Source: Staphylococcus pasteuri (GTDB lineage Bacteria; Bacillota; Bacilli; Staphylococcales; Staphylococcaceae). From it: a stretch of 32,592 nt of DNA. This document shows, in pieces, positions 16,559 to 26,370 of this stretch (its first letter is position 1; each line of letters opens with the position of its first letter). The translations under genes were made by a program, and so were the position numbers. The stretch spans positions 1 to 32,592 of the forward strand of contig NZ_RXWW01000057.1 in NCBI RefSeq assembly GCF_003970495.1, written 5' to 3'. The notes below the pieces were generated by a model. The model made no database searches, was not told where the DNA came from, and saw only the letters and a program-made list of their open reading frames with translations.

Positions 16559-17730
16559 TATGAAATTCCTCCAATTTTAGTAATTCGTTGCATTAAGTAA
16601 AAGATGACTGAAATAGCTACAGTACTAATGCCCATAATTAAAAATGTATTTAATACACCGAATTGATCCGCAAAGAAGCTCATAATTAAACTTCCTAAAG
16701 GTATCATGCCGCGATCCATCATAACAATACTTAATACCTTACCCCTTTCGCTATCCTTAACACTATTTTGGAAATAAACTCTATTGGTTGTTCTTGCCCA
16801 TTGACTAAACAATCCAATTAACGAAATACAAATAAACATCACAACTAAATTGTGAATAATAATTCCTAATAATGCTAAGCCAAATAGAAAAGAACTCAAA
16901 TAATACATTTTTACTGCATTAATATGATCAAGTATTTTAGGTAAAATAATAGTGGCCACAATACCGCCTATCGCACAACAAGTCATAGCTATACCAAATA
17001 TTTCAGATTGACCTGGAAATACATGATTTGTAAGAACAGGTAAAATTGTCGTATAACAAAAACCAGTTGCCATAATTAATAGAGATGTGATAAAGATTTT
17101 ACTTGCTTCTAAATTGTGTTTGAAATAATTCATCACTACTTTAAGTGACATCTCTTTATTATTTTTACCTAATTCTGTTGCTTTAATATGAATCGGTATA
17201 CATAGACCAACTGCTAAGAGATAGCAAAGTGCTTGGGCTAAAAACGTTGTTGGTGCATGATAAGCTGCTAATATAACACCAGCAATTGCAGGACCAATTG
17301 AACGGCAAATATTGATAATAAATGAGTGGAATGAGACAGCTTGTGTTGTTGTAATTTTATTAGATAACTCTGGTAAAACGGCTTGTCTAACCGGTGTTTC
17401 AACAGCACTTAACATTCCACGTAACGTAGCATATATTAAGATAAAATACACAGGAATATTATCAATGGTATAAGTTAATACACATAATATTGCTGTAACT
17501 AAAAATGATGAAGATATTGTAATACGTAATAAATTTCCTTTATCATATTTATCAGCAATAGAACCAGCCCATACACTTAATATTAAAATCGGTACGAGTC
17601 GGCAAAAATTAACTAAACCTAAATAAACTGCGTTATGATATGTAGTAAGCACAAACCAGTTGAGACCGATTTGCCCAATCCAATTCCCCAAAAACAGAAG
17701 AAATGAACTGGAAAAGAAAAATTTTGCCAT
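16558..17730 (-). CDS. sfaA: SfaA, MFS staphyloferrin A exporter
   Basis: A 390-residue MFS protein with twelve helices. Helix 1 and loop 2-3 carry GNWIGQIGLNWFVLT and GSIADKYDKGNLLR (motif A-like), and RSIGPAIAGVILA is the motif C region. The family resembles MFS efflux proteins encoded in siderophore clusters, and SfaA in S. aureus is associated with secretion of staphyloferrin A. An in-frame GTG at 17739 forms part of the AGGTG Shine-Dalgarno, so I take the ATG at 17730, six bases after it. It heads sfaABC, divergent from sfaD across a 102-base region with a near-perfect Fur box. Confidence 0.92.
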   Translation of the reverse strand: MAKFFFSSSFLLFLGNWIGQIGLNWFVLTTYHNAVYLGLVNFCRLVPILILSVWAGSIADKYDKGNLLRITISSSFLVTAILCVLTYTIDNIPVYFILIYATLRGMLSAVETPVRQAVLPELSNKITTTQAVSFHSFIINICRSIGPAIAGVILAAYHAPTTFLAQALCYLLAVGLCIPIHIKATELGKNNKEMSLKVVMNYFKHNLEASKIFITSLLIMATGFCYTTILPVLTNHVFPGQSEIFGIAMTCCAIGGIVATIILPKILDHINAVKMYYLSSFLFGLALLGIIIHNLVVMFICISLIGLFSQWARTTNRVYFQNSVKDSERGKVLSIVMMDRGMIPLGSLIMSFFADQFGVLNTFLIMGISTVAISVIFYLMQRITKIGGIS

Positions 17731-17751
17731 AAATTTCACCTGTCTTTTTAA

Positions 17752-17780
17752 TTGATAATAATAATCATTATCATTAATAT
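17752..17780 (+). promoter_or_regulatory. Candidate promoter of sfaD within the sfa divergent region
   Basis: -35 TTGATA (17752-17757) and -10 TAATAT (17775-17780) are 17 bases apart on the plus strand. The -10 is a 4/6 match, so the assignment is provisional. The Fur box fills the spacer. A minus-strand promoter for sfaABC must overlap, but no single pair stands out. Confidence 0.45.
17754..17772. promoter_or_regulatory. Fur box shared by sfaABC and sfaD
   Basis: GATAATAATAATCATTATC matches 18 of 19 positions of the Fur consensus. It lies 24 bases from the sfaA ATG and 61 from the sfaD ATG, so one site can control both divergent transcripts. Confidence 0.95.
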
Positions 17781-17832
17781 GGATTATACAAATCTTATTA
17801 ATTTTTGTAAAATATTTTTTTAGAGGTGAAAT

Positions 17833-19791
17833 ATGAATTCAATTAAAAACACAAATAAAAATAATTTATATATGACTAAGGATGAGCAAGATGCATATGA
17901 TTTCTTAAGTCAATCACATCCAGAATGGGCAAACCATTTTATTAATCAAATTGCTAATGGTCGCGATAAGGTTACACAGCGATTAGTTACATCTATACAT
18001 AGAGAAAATCTTGTTCATGGTAATGATCATAGTAGAATACTTAATTCTGATAAAATTGAATCCTTACCTTGCGAAACTACTAATGTTTTAGAAATAGAAT
18101 TTAAGTCTGCACAAAAATTACTATATGCCCCTATTAGTGGTCAGCATGCTTTCAATCGTGTAGATGTGAAAGGTCCATTTTTTTATAAATCTAATACAGA
18201 ATCAGATCAGACATTTCATCGCGTAGAACATCCAAATGATATTCTAGATTGGATATTAATTGAAGCACCAGAATTAAATAATGAGGCAAGTAATCAATTT
18301 AAAGATGATTTAAATAATAGTGCGGCTAATATGATATTCGCAATGAGCTACCAGTCGTATTCAATGCAAGACGAGTCAAGAACTTTATTCGACATTATAA
18401 AAAGTGATGAGGACAGCTATTTACGATCTGAACAAGCTGTTATAGAAGGTCACCCACTACATCCCGGTGCTAAATTGAGAAAAGGTATGAATTCAAATGA
18501 AACATTTATGTATTCATCAGAATTCTCACAACCTATCTCGCTTAAAGTAATACTGATACATCATCGTTTTTGTAATGTTCAATCATTATCAATGTCATAT
18601 AACGACACTATTAAGCAATTGTTCCCAAGTATGTATCAAAAACTTCAAGAGGAAATGCAACAACATCATCAGCTTAATATAGATGATTATCAAGTTATGA
18701 TTGTCCACCCTTGGCAATATGATGAAGTTCTAGACCGAGATTATCACGATGAAATTGCTCAACAAATGATTATCAAATCACAATATACTTTACCTTATTA
18801 TGCCGGTTTATCATTTAGAACATTAATGCCTAAAGCGCCTAATAGTGACCCACATATCAAACTATCAACCAATGTTCATATCACAGGAGAGATTCGTACA
18901 TTGTCTGAACAAACAACACATAACGGACCTCTTATGACAAAAATTTTAAATCAAATTTTAAATAGTGATGCAACATTCAAACCGTATGATTCATCAATTG
19001 TTGATGAAATTGCTGGCATTCACTTTTATAATTCTCATGATCAAGACCCGTTACAAACAGAACGTAGCGAACAACTAGGTACATTAATCAGAACAAATAT
19101 TAATAATCAACTTAAAAATGGAATAATATCTATGATTCCATCTAGTTTAGTATCTTATTATCCATACAATACAGAAGCACCAATCGTATCTCTGATAAAG
19201 TTATATCAAACTCATTATCAACATACGTCATATGAAAGTGCTGCTCGAGCATGGATGAAAGAATATAGTAAAGCGCTTTTAGGTATTGTAATGCCGCTAT
19301 TAACCAAATATGGAATTGCGCTTGAAGCACATTTACAAAATTCAATTGTTCATTTTAATGAAGATGGTTCTTTAAATCACTTATATGTAAGAGATTTTGA
19401 AGGATTACGCATTGATAAAGCATATTTAAATGATATGGGATATTCAACAGATGATTTTCATGAAAAATCTCGCATTTTAACTAACTCTAAAACAACTGTA
19501 TTTAATAAAGCATTCTATTCAACAGTACAAAATCATTTAGGTGAGTTAGTATTAACTGTTGCACAATCATCAAATGTTAATGATTTAGAAGCAAATATTT
19601 GGAAAGATATTGCAACTATCATAGAGCAAATTTTAAACGATATTACTCATATTTCAGAAGAAAGAATTTCAGAAATCAAAGACGTTATGTTTGCCAAAAC
19701 GATTGATTATAAATGTGTTACAACGATGCGCTTAGAAGATGAAGCACATGAATATACTTATATTAAAGTGAACAATCCATTACATGTTTAA
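17833..19791 (+). CDS. sfaD: SfaD, NIS siderophore synthetase (staphyloferrin A)
   Basis: A 652-residue IucA/IucC-family synthetase, somewhat longer than SfaB because of an N-terminal extension of about 40 residues. Motifs: EGHPLHPGAKLRKGM (205-219), VHPWQYDEV (near 295), LSFRTLMPK (near 330), EAHLQNSIV and YVRDFEGLRID in the C-terminal half. In the accepted pathway SfaD makes the first amide between citrate and D-ornithine, and SfaB adds the second citrate. The ATG at 17833 follows AGAGGTG by about five bases; Met14 is a less likely alternative. It is a single-gene transcript, divergent from sfaABC, closed by a 17-bp terminator stem. Confidence 0.94.
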   Translation: MNSIKNTNKNNLYMTKDEQDAYDFLSQSHPEWANHFINQIANGRDKVTQRLVTSIHRENLVHGNDHSRILNSDKIESLPCETTNVLEIEFKSAQKLLYAPISGQHAFNRVDVKGPFFYKSNTESDQTFHRVEHPNDILDWILIEAPELNNEASNQFKDDLNNSAANMIFAMSYQSYSMQDESRTLFDIIKSDEDSYLRSEQAVIEGHPLHPGAKLRKGMNSNETFMYSSEFSQPISLKVILIHHRFCNVQSLSMSYNDTIKQLFPSMYQKLQEEMQQHHQLNIDDYQVMIVHPWQYDEVLDRDYHDEIAQQMIIKSQYTLPYYAGLSFRTLMPKAPNSDPHIKLSTNVHITGEIRTLSEQTTHNGPLMTKILNQILNSDATFKPYDSSIVDEIAGIHFYNSHDQDPLQTERSEQLGTLIRTNINNQLKNGIISMIPSSLVSYYPYNTEAPIVSLIKLYQTHYQHTSYESAARAWMKEYSKALLGIVMPLLTKYGIALEAHLQNSIVHFNEDGSLNHLYVRDFEGLRIDKAYLNDMGYSTDDFHEKSRILTNSKTTVFNKAFYSTVQNHLGELVLTVAQSSNVNDLEANIWKDIATIIEQILNDITHISEERISEIKDVMFAKTIDYKCVTTMRLEDEAHEYTYIKVNNPLHV

Positions 19792-19845
19792 TGTATAGAA
19801 TTTATAACAGTTGTCAGGTTGTCATTAATAAATTATATAACAAAT

Positions 19846-19891
19846 AAAAGAATCCGAGAGACACTCATATGAAGGTCTCTCGGATTCTTTT
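19846..19891. terminator. Bidirectional terminator between sfaD and asp23
   Basis: A perfect 17-bp stem (19846-19862 with 19875-19891) whose core is AATCCGAGAGAC / GTCTCTCGGATT, with A4 on the left and T4 on the right, so it has a U tract in both directions. It lies 54 bases past sfaD and 38 bases past asp23. Confidence 0.95.
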
Positions 19892-19929
19892 ATTTAATGA
19901 TTGTTCAACCAACTAACTTGAATGACAGA

Positions 19930-20445
19930 TTATTGTAAACCTTGTCTGTCGTTATTGTTGTTGTTTTGGTTGTTATCTTTTTCATGTTTTTGTTGCCATT
20001 CTTTTTTAGTCATTACATCGTCAACTTGCATGTTAACTTCTACAACTTCTAAACCAGTAATATATTTAACTTGTTCTTTAACTAAGTCTGTTACTTTACG
20101 GAAGATTTTAGGTGCTGATTCACCATATTCTAAGATTACTTTTAAGTCGATTGCAGCTTGTTTTTCGCCAACTTCAACTGAAACACCTGTTGTAACGTTA
20201 TTACCACTTGAGAAAGCGTTAGTAAAGCTATCAGTGAATCCGCCTTTCATGTCTAAGATACCTTTAACTTCACGAGCTGCGATACCAGCGATTTTTTCAA
20301 CAACTTCATCAGAGAAAGTTAATTTATTTTCAAATTGTGGTTGTTGATTTTCTTGTTGTTGTTTTTGTTGTTCTTGTTTTTCTTTTTCGTTAACACCTGT
20401 TTGGTTATCGTATGCTTGTTTTGCTTTATTGTTATCTACTGCCAT
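19930..20445 (-). CDS. asp23: Alkaline shock protein 23 (Asp23/Gls24 family)
   Basis: A 171-residue soluble protein with a Gln/Asn-rich N-terminal tail (1-35), the Asp23/Gls24 domain (about 38-150, including [16 protein letters not shown] and [21 protein letters not shown]) and an Asn/Gln-rich end. In S. aureus Asp23 is one of the most abundant cytosolic proteins, sits at the membrane through AmaP and influences cell-wall stress gene expression. Its transcription is a standard read-out for SigB activity. The ATG at 20445 follows AAAGGAG by eight bases. It is the last gene of amaP-DUF2273-asp23, and can also be reached from the consensus SigB promoter inside the DUF2273 gene, which would explain high asp23 levels relative to the upstream genes. 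Confidence 0.96.
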   Translation of the reverse strand: MAVDNNKAKQAYDNQTGVNEKEKQEQQKQQQENQQPQFENKLTFSDEVVEKIAGIAAREVKGILDMKGGFTDSFTNAFSSGNNVTTGVSVEVGEKQAAIDLKVILEYGESAPKIFRKVTDLVKEQVKYITGLEVVEVNMQVDDVMTKKEWQQKHEKDNNQNNNNNDRQGLQ

Positions 20446-20529
20446 TTTGCATTCTCCTTTATCAATAAAATGTTTAATTGTTAGTTTTATAAAAAGTTAA
20501 TATGAATATCTTAAATGTCTAGAGTTACG

Positions 20530-20769
20530 TTAACTCCATCTATTTAGAAAATTCAAAAAGTCTTGTGTACGGTCTTTAATATACCCAATACCAATTCCTA
20601 TTAAACATAAAACAATTATTAAGATTGTTTTCCAAAAACCTAAAGTTAGGAATAATATAGCTATAAGTAAAAATGCTAAAAATCCAATGATTCTCCATTT
20701 AAAAGTTTTCAATATGTTAATAAGTTGTTGCGTAGAGTCTTGTCCATTTTGGTTATTATTGTTAGCCAT
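20530..20769 (-). CDS. DUF2273 small membrane protein of the asp23 operon
   Basis: A 79-residue protein with a polar Asn/Gln-rich start, two adjacent hydrophobic helices (about 27-46 and 48-64) and a short basic/aromatic tail. DUF2273 proteins are found in asp23-type operons in many Firmicutes, beside AmaP and Asp23-like proteins; their function is unknown, presumably part of the membrane complex that holds Asp23. ATG 20769 follows GGGAGGG by six bases and lies 12 bases after amaP. The coding sequence carries an internal SigB promoter, so part of the LIGIGIGY segment is under a double constraint. Confidence 0.88.
   Translation of the reverse strand: MANNNNQNGQDSTQQLINILKTFKWRIIGFLAFLLIAILFLTLGFWKTILIIVLCLIGIGIGYIKDRTQDFLNFLNRWS
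20581..20606 (-). promoter_or_regulatory. SigB promoter inside the DUF2273 gene, driving asp23
   Basis: On the minus strand GTTTAA (20601-20606), 14 bases, GGGTAT (20581-20586): an exact match to the SigB consensus. It is 136 bases upstream of the asp23 ATG and would produce a monocistronic asp23 transcript. Confidence 0.85.
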
Positions 20770-20781
20770 GATATCCCTCCC

Positions 20782-21318
20782 TTACAACACTCTTGGACCA
20801 GAAGTTTTCTGATCTTTGACGTTTACTTCTAATTTTCTTACTGGCATTTCAGTAAAGTGTTCAACATTCTGTTTAATATCTGAACGAATACTTTCTGTTA
20901 AAGATGTAGCTTGTACATTGTTTGGTACAAAGAAATCTGCTTTTATATCAATAAATGATTTCTTTTTCTTATTGTACATTTTTGAGACAACATTAGGTTG
21001 TCTAACTTGATCGTATTTTGCAATAGTATCGTAAACAGTTTTTTCAACAGCTTTTCTTGATACATATACATGTCCATCATCAAATTCTTTATACAATCCA
21101 GGTTTTCGATACGTAGGTTTGAATATGCTTAATACTAATATTAAACCGATTAATATTAATAATCCTGCTAGCCCAATCAATAGTGGTTGGAACCAATTGA
21201 ATTGTAAGAAGTAGTCTTGGTATTGAGAAATACGACTGTCTTTAACATACATAAACAATAAGAAACCAACAATGACTACGATAAGTAAGCCAAGGATAAA
21301 GTTTTTAAGTCTTTTCAC
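20782..21318 (-). CDS. amaP: AmaP, Asp23 membrane-anchoring protein
   Basis: A 178-residue protein with two N-terminal membrane helices (about 6-24 and 42-66) and a cytoplasmic domain of about 110 residues related to the Asp23 fold (VEKTVYDTIAKYDQV, VKLEVNVKD-like end). In S. aureus AmaP anchors Asp23 to the membrane. I take the GTG at 21318, preceded by GAGGAGGT; an open frame continues to 21384, but those extra 22 residues have no Shine-Dalgarno and would overlap the SigB promoter's transcript start. It heads the operon here. In S. aureus the betaine transporter gene opuD2 precedes amaP; here it is absent. Confidence 0.9.
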   Translation of the reverse strand: MKRLKNFILGLLIVVIVGFLLFMYVKDSRISQYQDYFLQFNWFQPLLIGLAGLLILIGLILVLSIFKPTYRKPGLYKEFDDGHVYVSRKAVEKTVYDTIAKYDQVRQPNVVSKMYNKKKKSFIDIKADFFVPNNVQATSLTESIRSDIKQNVEHFTEMPVRKLEVNVKDQKTSGPRVL

Positions 21319-21372
21319 CTCGTATGACACCTCCTCAATTAATATTTTACTTTTTAGTATCACACAAAATGA

Positions 21373-21398
21373 GTACCCTATCATAAATAAAGTAAAAC
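21373..21398 (-). promoter_or_regulatory. SigB promoter of the amaP operon
   Basis: On the minus strand GTTTTA (21393-21398), 14 bases, GGGTAC (21373-21378), close to the SigB consensus GTTTAA-N14-GGGTAT. It is about 55 bases upstream of the amaP GTG start. Confidence 0.8.
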
Positions 21399-21601
21399 CA
21401 ATAATTTAAAACTAATTTATCAGTTTTAATATTTAATTAAGTACTACTTATATGCTTTATTCCCAATTAATTGTTATTGAAAACGTTTATTTCAAAAAAT
21501 CTTAAAATATTTTTTATCTTTAGTATTATTAATTACTAATAGAACAAATACGTTTTACTGTTATTTCATAATATAATCTTTAAACTATATATTAACTAAA
21601 G
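21399..21601. other. AT-rich intergenic region with a cre-like site
   Basis: About 200 bases without an open frame between the amaP SigB promoter and the oxidoreductase terminator. The only motif I see is TGAAAACGTTTATT at 21478-21491, a cre-like sequence with two mismatches; it is about 80 bases upstream of the SigB promoter and 170 bases beyond the oxidoreductase stop, so it may be fortuitous. No remnant of an opuD2-type transporter is readable here. Confidence 0.5.
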
Positions 21602-21636
21602 AAGTCGATTGAATACTCGTGATATTCAATCGACTT
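21602..21636 (-). terminator. Terminator after the quinone oxidoreductase-type gene
   Basis: A perfect 14-bp stem AAGTCGATTGAATA / TATTCAATCGACTT (21602-21615 with 21623-21636), 28 bases past the stop codon. The following minus-strand tail is only modestly U-rich. Confidence 0.75.
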
Positions 21637-21664
21637 TCCTTTAGACAACTTATTTTTATTCAAT

Positions 21665-22672
21665 TTAAATATTAATGACTAACTTACCTATCATTGATTG
21701 ACTCTCTAATATTTGATGCGCTTTATATAAATTATCTTCAGTTAGACCATTTAATACTTGTGTCGTAGTTGGTTGATAATGTCCCTGCTCTACTTTAATA
21801 GCTATATCTTTTAAATATTCATGATGTTTAATCATGTCGTTTGTTTGATGAATAGGTCTAGCAAACATAAATTCATGTGAGAACGTAATGCTTTTTGGCT
21901 TAAGTAAGTTTAAATCTTGTTTATCATTAAAAGCTACTATAGTTGCAATATGACCTCGTGGTTTAATCATATCAATCATTTTTTCATAATACATATCAGT
22001 ATTAAATGTACAGAAGATATAATCTACTTCATTAATATCATGTTCTATCAGTTGTTGTTTTAAATCTTCTTTATGATTTAAAACAATATCAGCGCCCAAA
22101 TCATAACACCATTTTTGGGTTTCTTCTCTAGATGCAGTTGTTATCACATGTAATCCGTAATATTTAGCTATTTGTATAGTGATACTTCCAACTCCACCTG
22201 CACCATTAATAATCAATAAAGACTTACCTTTATTATCGTCTGGATTAAATGAGATATTAAAGCAGTCGAATAATGCTTCTGATGCAGTGAGCCCTGTTAA
22301 AGGCAAACTCGCTGATTGTTCAGCTGAAATATTCTTAGGTGCGTGTGCAACTAAGTTTTCTTGTATCAATTGATATTCAGCATTAGAACCATGTTGATTC
22401 GGTGAACCAGAATACATCACAGTGTCTCCTACTTTGAACATTGTGACCTCATTTCCAACAGCTTCAACAGTGCCAACTGCATCAAAGCCTAGTATTCTTG
22501 GTGATTGTTCGACAGGCAACAGTCTTTGTTTCGTATCAACTGGGTTGACACTTATACTTTGTACTTTCACTAAAATATCATGTCCTGAAGGTGAGGGTGT
22601 ATTCAACTGAAAAGTTTTAAACTGATTACCTTGATCTAAAGTAAATGGGTTTTCAAATCCTATTGCTTTCAT
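21665..22672 (-). CDS. Zinc-free medium-chain alcohol dehydrogenase / quinone oxidoreductase (QOR type)
   Basis: A 335-residue medium-chain dehydrogenase/reductase. The N-terminal GroES-like domain (1-125) includes [14 protein letters not shown], and the Rossmann domain begins with [15 protein letters not shown] (156-170). The catalytic and structural zinc cysteines of alcohol dehydrogenases are missing, which places it with zeta-crystallin-like NAD(P)H:quinone oxidoreductases that reduce quinones or reactive alkenals. The substrate is unknown. ATG 22672 follows GAGGTGG by seven bases. It follows another MDR gene with a 66-base gap and could share its transcript; no terminator is seen between them. 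Confidence 0.85.
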   Translation of the reverse strand: MKAIGFENPFTLDQGNQFKTFQLNTPSPSGHDILVKVQSISVNPVDTKQRLLPVEQSPRILGFDAVGTVEAVGNEVTMFKVGDTVMYSGSPNQHGSNAEYQLIQENLVAHAPKNISAEQSASLPLTGLTASEALFDCFNISFNPDDNKGKSLLIINGAGGVGSITIQIAKYYGLHVITTASREETQKWCYDLGADIVLNHKEDLKQQLIEHDINEVDYIFCTFNTDMYYEKMIDMIKPRGHIATIVAFNDKQDLNLLKPKSITFSHEFMFARPIHQTNDMIKHHEYLKDIAIKVEQGHYQPTTTQVLNGLTEDNLYKAHQILESQSMIGKLVINI

Positions 22673-22738
22673 ATTAAGCCACCTCTATCAATATTTATAA
22701 ATAAATATGAGCTTTGTTTTCTTTTAATTTTAAAGAAT

Positions 22739-23746
22739 TTATTCAACATCTGCTACTTTAATTACTTGCTTACCGAAGTTATCTCCAGTAAATAAGTTTC
22801 TGAAAGCATTAGGAATTTTATCAAAACCTTCTTCAACTGATGTTTGTGTTTTAATTTTACCTTGTTGTACCCACTCTGCTAATTGTTCACTTGCGTTTTT
22901 GAAATCATCGGCAAATTCGGCTACTAAGAATCCTCTCATCATAGCTTGTTTTTTCACTAATGTTCCTTGAATTCTTGGACCAATGTCTTCTTCAGGGTGA
23001 TTATATGCAGAAATAGAACCGCATACAGGTATACGCGCATGACGATTTAAATGTTTGAATACTTCATCACTAATTTGGCCGCCAACGTTTTCATAATATA
23101 CATCAACGCCATCAGGTAATGCTTGTTCTAGATTGCTTGAAAATTGATTGTCTTTATAATCAATACCTGCATCAAATCCTAATGTGTCTGTTAGGTAAGA
23201 TACTTTTTCTGGTCCACCAGCAATACCAACAACACGACATCCTTTAATTTTAGCAATTTGACCTACAACAGAACCGACCGCTCCAGATGCCGCTGATACA
23301 ACAACGGTTTCACCTTCTTGTGGACGACCGATATCTAATAACCCATGATAACCAGTTTGTCCTGGCATACCTAATACACTTAAATATAATTCTAGCGGTA
23401 CCTCTGTAGATGGTACAACTCGTACTTTATCACTAGTTACAGTATTATATTTTTTCCATGGTAATACGCCGGTAACAATATCAACTTGTTTAAATCCATC
23501 TACTTGTGATGCAGTTACTTGTGCTACAACATGACTTTCTATAGTTTGTCCTATTTCAAATGGTTGAACATAAGAATCTCCTTTAGACATTCTTCCACGC
23601 ATATATGGATCCACTGAAATATATAATGTTTTTAGTTGTACTTCACCATTTTTAGGCTCAGTAATATCTATGTCTTCATATTTGAATGTATCATCTTGTG
23701 GCATACCTTCAGGGTATTTATTAAAAATAATTTGTTTATTATCCAT
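22739..23746 (-). CDS. NADP-dependent oxidoreductase, PTGR/YfmJ/CurA type
   Basis: A 335-residue medium-chain reductase with the leukotriene B4 dehydrogenase/prostaglandin reductase signature: SVDPYMRGRM (44-53), MPGQTGYHGLLDIG (127-140), nucleotide-binding SAASGAVGSVVGQIAK (151-166) and YYENVGG (near 218). Enzymes of this group reduce alpha,beta-unsaturated ketones and aldehydes with NADPH and may detoxify electrophiles. Only 31% or so of such proteins have been tested, by my understanding few in staphylococci, so the substrate is inference. ATG 23746 follows AAAAGGATG by about seven bases. It lies upstream of the QOR-type gene; the two are similar in length but only distantly alike. Confidence 0.85.
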   Translation of the reverse strand: MDNKQIIFNKYPEGMPQDDTFKYEDIDITEPKNGEVQLKTLYISVDPYMRGRMSKGDSYVQPFEIGQTIESHVVAQVTASQVDGFKQVDIVTGVLPWKKYNTVTSDKVRVVPSTEVPLELYLSVLGMPGQTGYHGLLDIGRPQEGETVVVSAASGAVGSVVGQIAKIKGCRVVGIAGGPEKVSYLTDTLGFDAGIDYKDNQFSSNLEQALPDGVDVYYENVGGQISDEVFKHLNRHARIPVCGSISAYNHPEEDIGPRIQGTLVKKQAMMRGFLVAEFADDFKNASEQLAEWVQQGKIKTQTSVEEGFDKIPNAFRNLFTGDNFGKQVIKVADVE

Positions 23747-23881
23747 GAAATCATCCTTTTTAATTATTGATAATATTTAAATACCTCAATTCAAGATGTC
23801 TAAATCATGCCAACTTAATTGTATAAGAAAATAAAATTTTAAATTAAGAATGAATCGTGTTACTGATTTCTTAAAAAATAT

Positions 23882-23974
23882 AAAAAAGTACAATCTCTAG
23901 CTGTTTTCGACTTAACCGTTTAATTCTAACAATTAAGTACGAATTCATATCAGTTAGAAACTGTACCTTTTTTT
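23882..23974 (-). terminator. Terminator after the alpha/beta hydrolase gene, part of a 90-base nested palindrome
   Basis: Outer arms AAAAAAGTACA / TGTACCTTTTTT (23882-23892 with 23961-23973), middle arms CTAGCTG / CAGTTAG (23897-23903 with 23951-23957) and an inner CGACTTAA / TTAAGTACG pair. A poly-U run follows on the minus strand. The right arm reaches the stop codon of the hydrolase gene at 23973. Confidence 0.65.
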
Positions 23975-24833
23975 ATTTAGCCCATAAAAATTCTACGATT
24001 TCATCGGCAACTTTTTTATTTTCGTGTAATTGACTATGTTGAGCAGATTTACCTGTATATTTTGATTCTTTATAACTTTTAACACTATTACCAATTAAGT
24101 ATTGAAGTGACTTTGATGAACTATTAGATACACGTCCATCCGAATGTGTACCGTCTTTTAAATCTCCGTATATATTCAATACCTTGATACCTTTATTTTT
24201 ATAAATATTTTTCAGCGGTAATAATTCTTTAAAATTATCAGTCATTTTGTTTGGCTTACCATTTTTATCAACACTAATTTCATTTACTTTTTCATTTAGA
24301 TTTAATACGCCGTTAAAAGTACCTGCTATATTAACCTCTTTATTTAATTGTGGTAACTTTTTATCTGTACCATACATTTTCATGAAATATGCAAAGGATA
24401 AGTTGCCCATTGAATGACCTACGAAATTGTATTTCTTTATTTCATATTTTGTCTTTAATTGGGATAAAACATTTTTAATATTTTTTGCGTTTTGTGATGT
24501 GTACCCATTTTTATTATCTTCCAATTCTATTTTAATAATAGGGTTTATAGCTTTTGACTTCATATGTCCTTTGAAGTTAACTTCACCATTGCTATCTACC
24601 TTAGCTGTAATTACATTTTGGGTTACACCCTGTTGAGTTGCTTGTTTTACCATAAACGTTTCAGACTTTTCGCTTCCACCATATCCATGTAAAAAGATAG
24701 TAGCCGTATGACTTTTTATAAAACGTTGATCGTTTACTTTAGTAGAATGATGTTGACGTGTAATCATCACTGTAGCAATTGCAATGAATGCGATGATTAA
24801 AATACTTATAATTAATAGCCATTTTGCTTTCAT
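23973..24833 (-). CDS. Membrane-anchored alpha/beta hydrolase (DUF915 family)
   Basis: A 286-residue protein with an uncleaved-looking N-terminal membrane helix (residues 5-24) and an extracellular DUF915 alpha/beta hydrolase domain. Catalytic elements are the oxyanion HGYGGS (49-54), nucleophile Ser141 in GHSMGN, a probable acid Asp224 in IYGDLKDGTHSDG, and His270 in SQLHEN. Such surface hydrolases are common in staphylococci and lactobacilli; esterase activity is plausible, the substrate is not known. The ATG at 24833 follows AGAGGT by six bases. There are terminators on both sides, so it is transcribed alone and is not part of the lac operon. Confidence 0.85.
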   Translation of the reverse strand: MKAKWLLIISILIIAFIAIATVMITRQHHSTKVNDQRFIKSHTATIFLHGYGGSEKSETFMVKQATQQGVTQNVITAKVDSNGEVNFKGHMKSKAINPIIKIELEDNKNGYTSQNAKNIKNVLSQLKTKYEIKKYNFVGHSMGNLSFAYFMKMYGTDKKLPQLNKEVNIAGTFNGVLNLNEKVNEISVDKNGKPNKMTDNFKELLPLKNIYKNKGIKVLNIYGDLKDGTHSDGRVSNSSSKSLQYLIGNSVKSYKESKYTGKSAQHSQLHENKKVADEIVEFLWAK

Positions 24834-24897
24834 TAGATTACCTCTTCTATTTTATATATTCTATTAGTATATAGTATTTTTACAACCACCGCACATT

Positions 24898-24933
24898 AAA
24901 ACAAGGCGCATTATTTTAAATACACCTTGTTTT
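24898..24933 (-). terminator. Terminator of the lac operon
   Basis: A 9-bp stem AAAACAAGG / CCTTGTTTT (24898-24906 with 24925-24933), weakly extended inside by ATT/AAT, lies 7 bases after the lacG stop. The minus-strand tail is U-rich. Confidence 0.75.
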
Positions 24934-24939
24934 TATAAG

Positions 24940-26370
<1,431 letters not shown>

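Noticed and set aside
19922-20347. 141-residue plus-strand open frame opposite asp23
   Set aside because: Its Ser/Leu/Cys-rich product is explained by the Gln/Asn-rich codons of asp23 read in reverse.
21478-21491. cre site for the amaP operon
   Set aside because: Two mismatches at the conserved right end and a position well upstream of the only recognisable promoter make it weak; kept only as a note in the intergenic entry.
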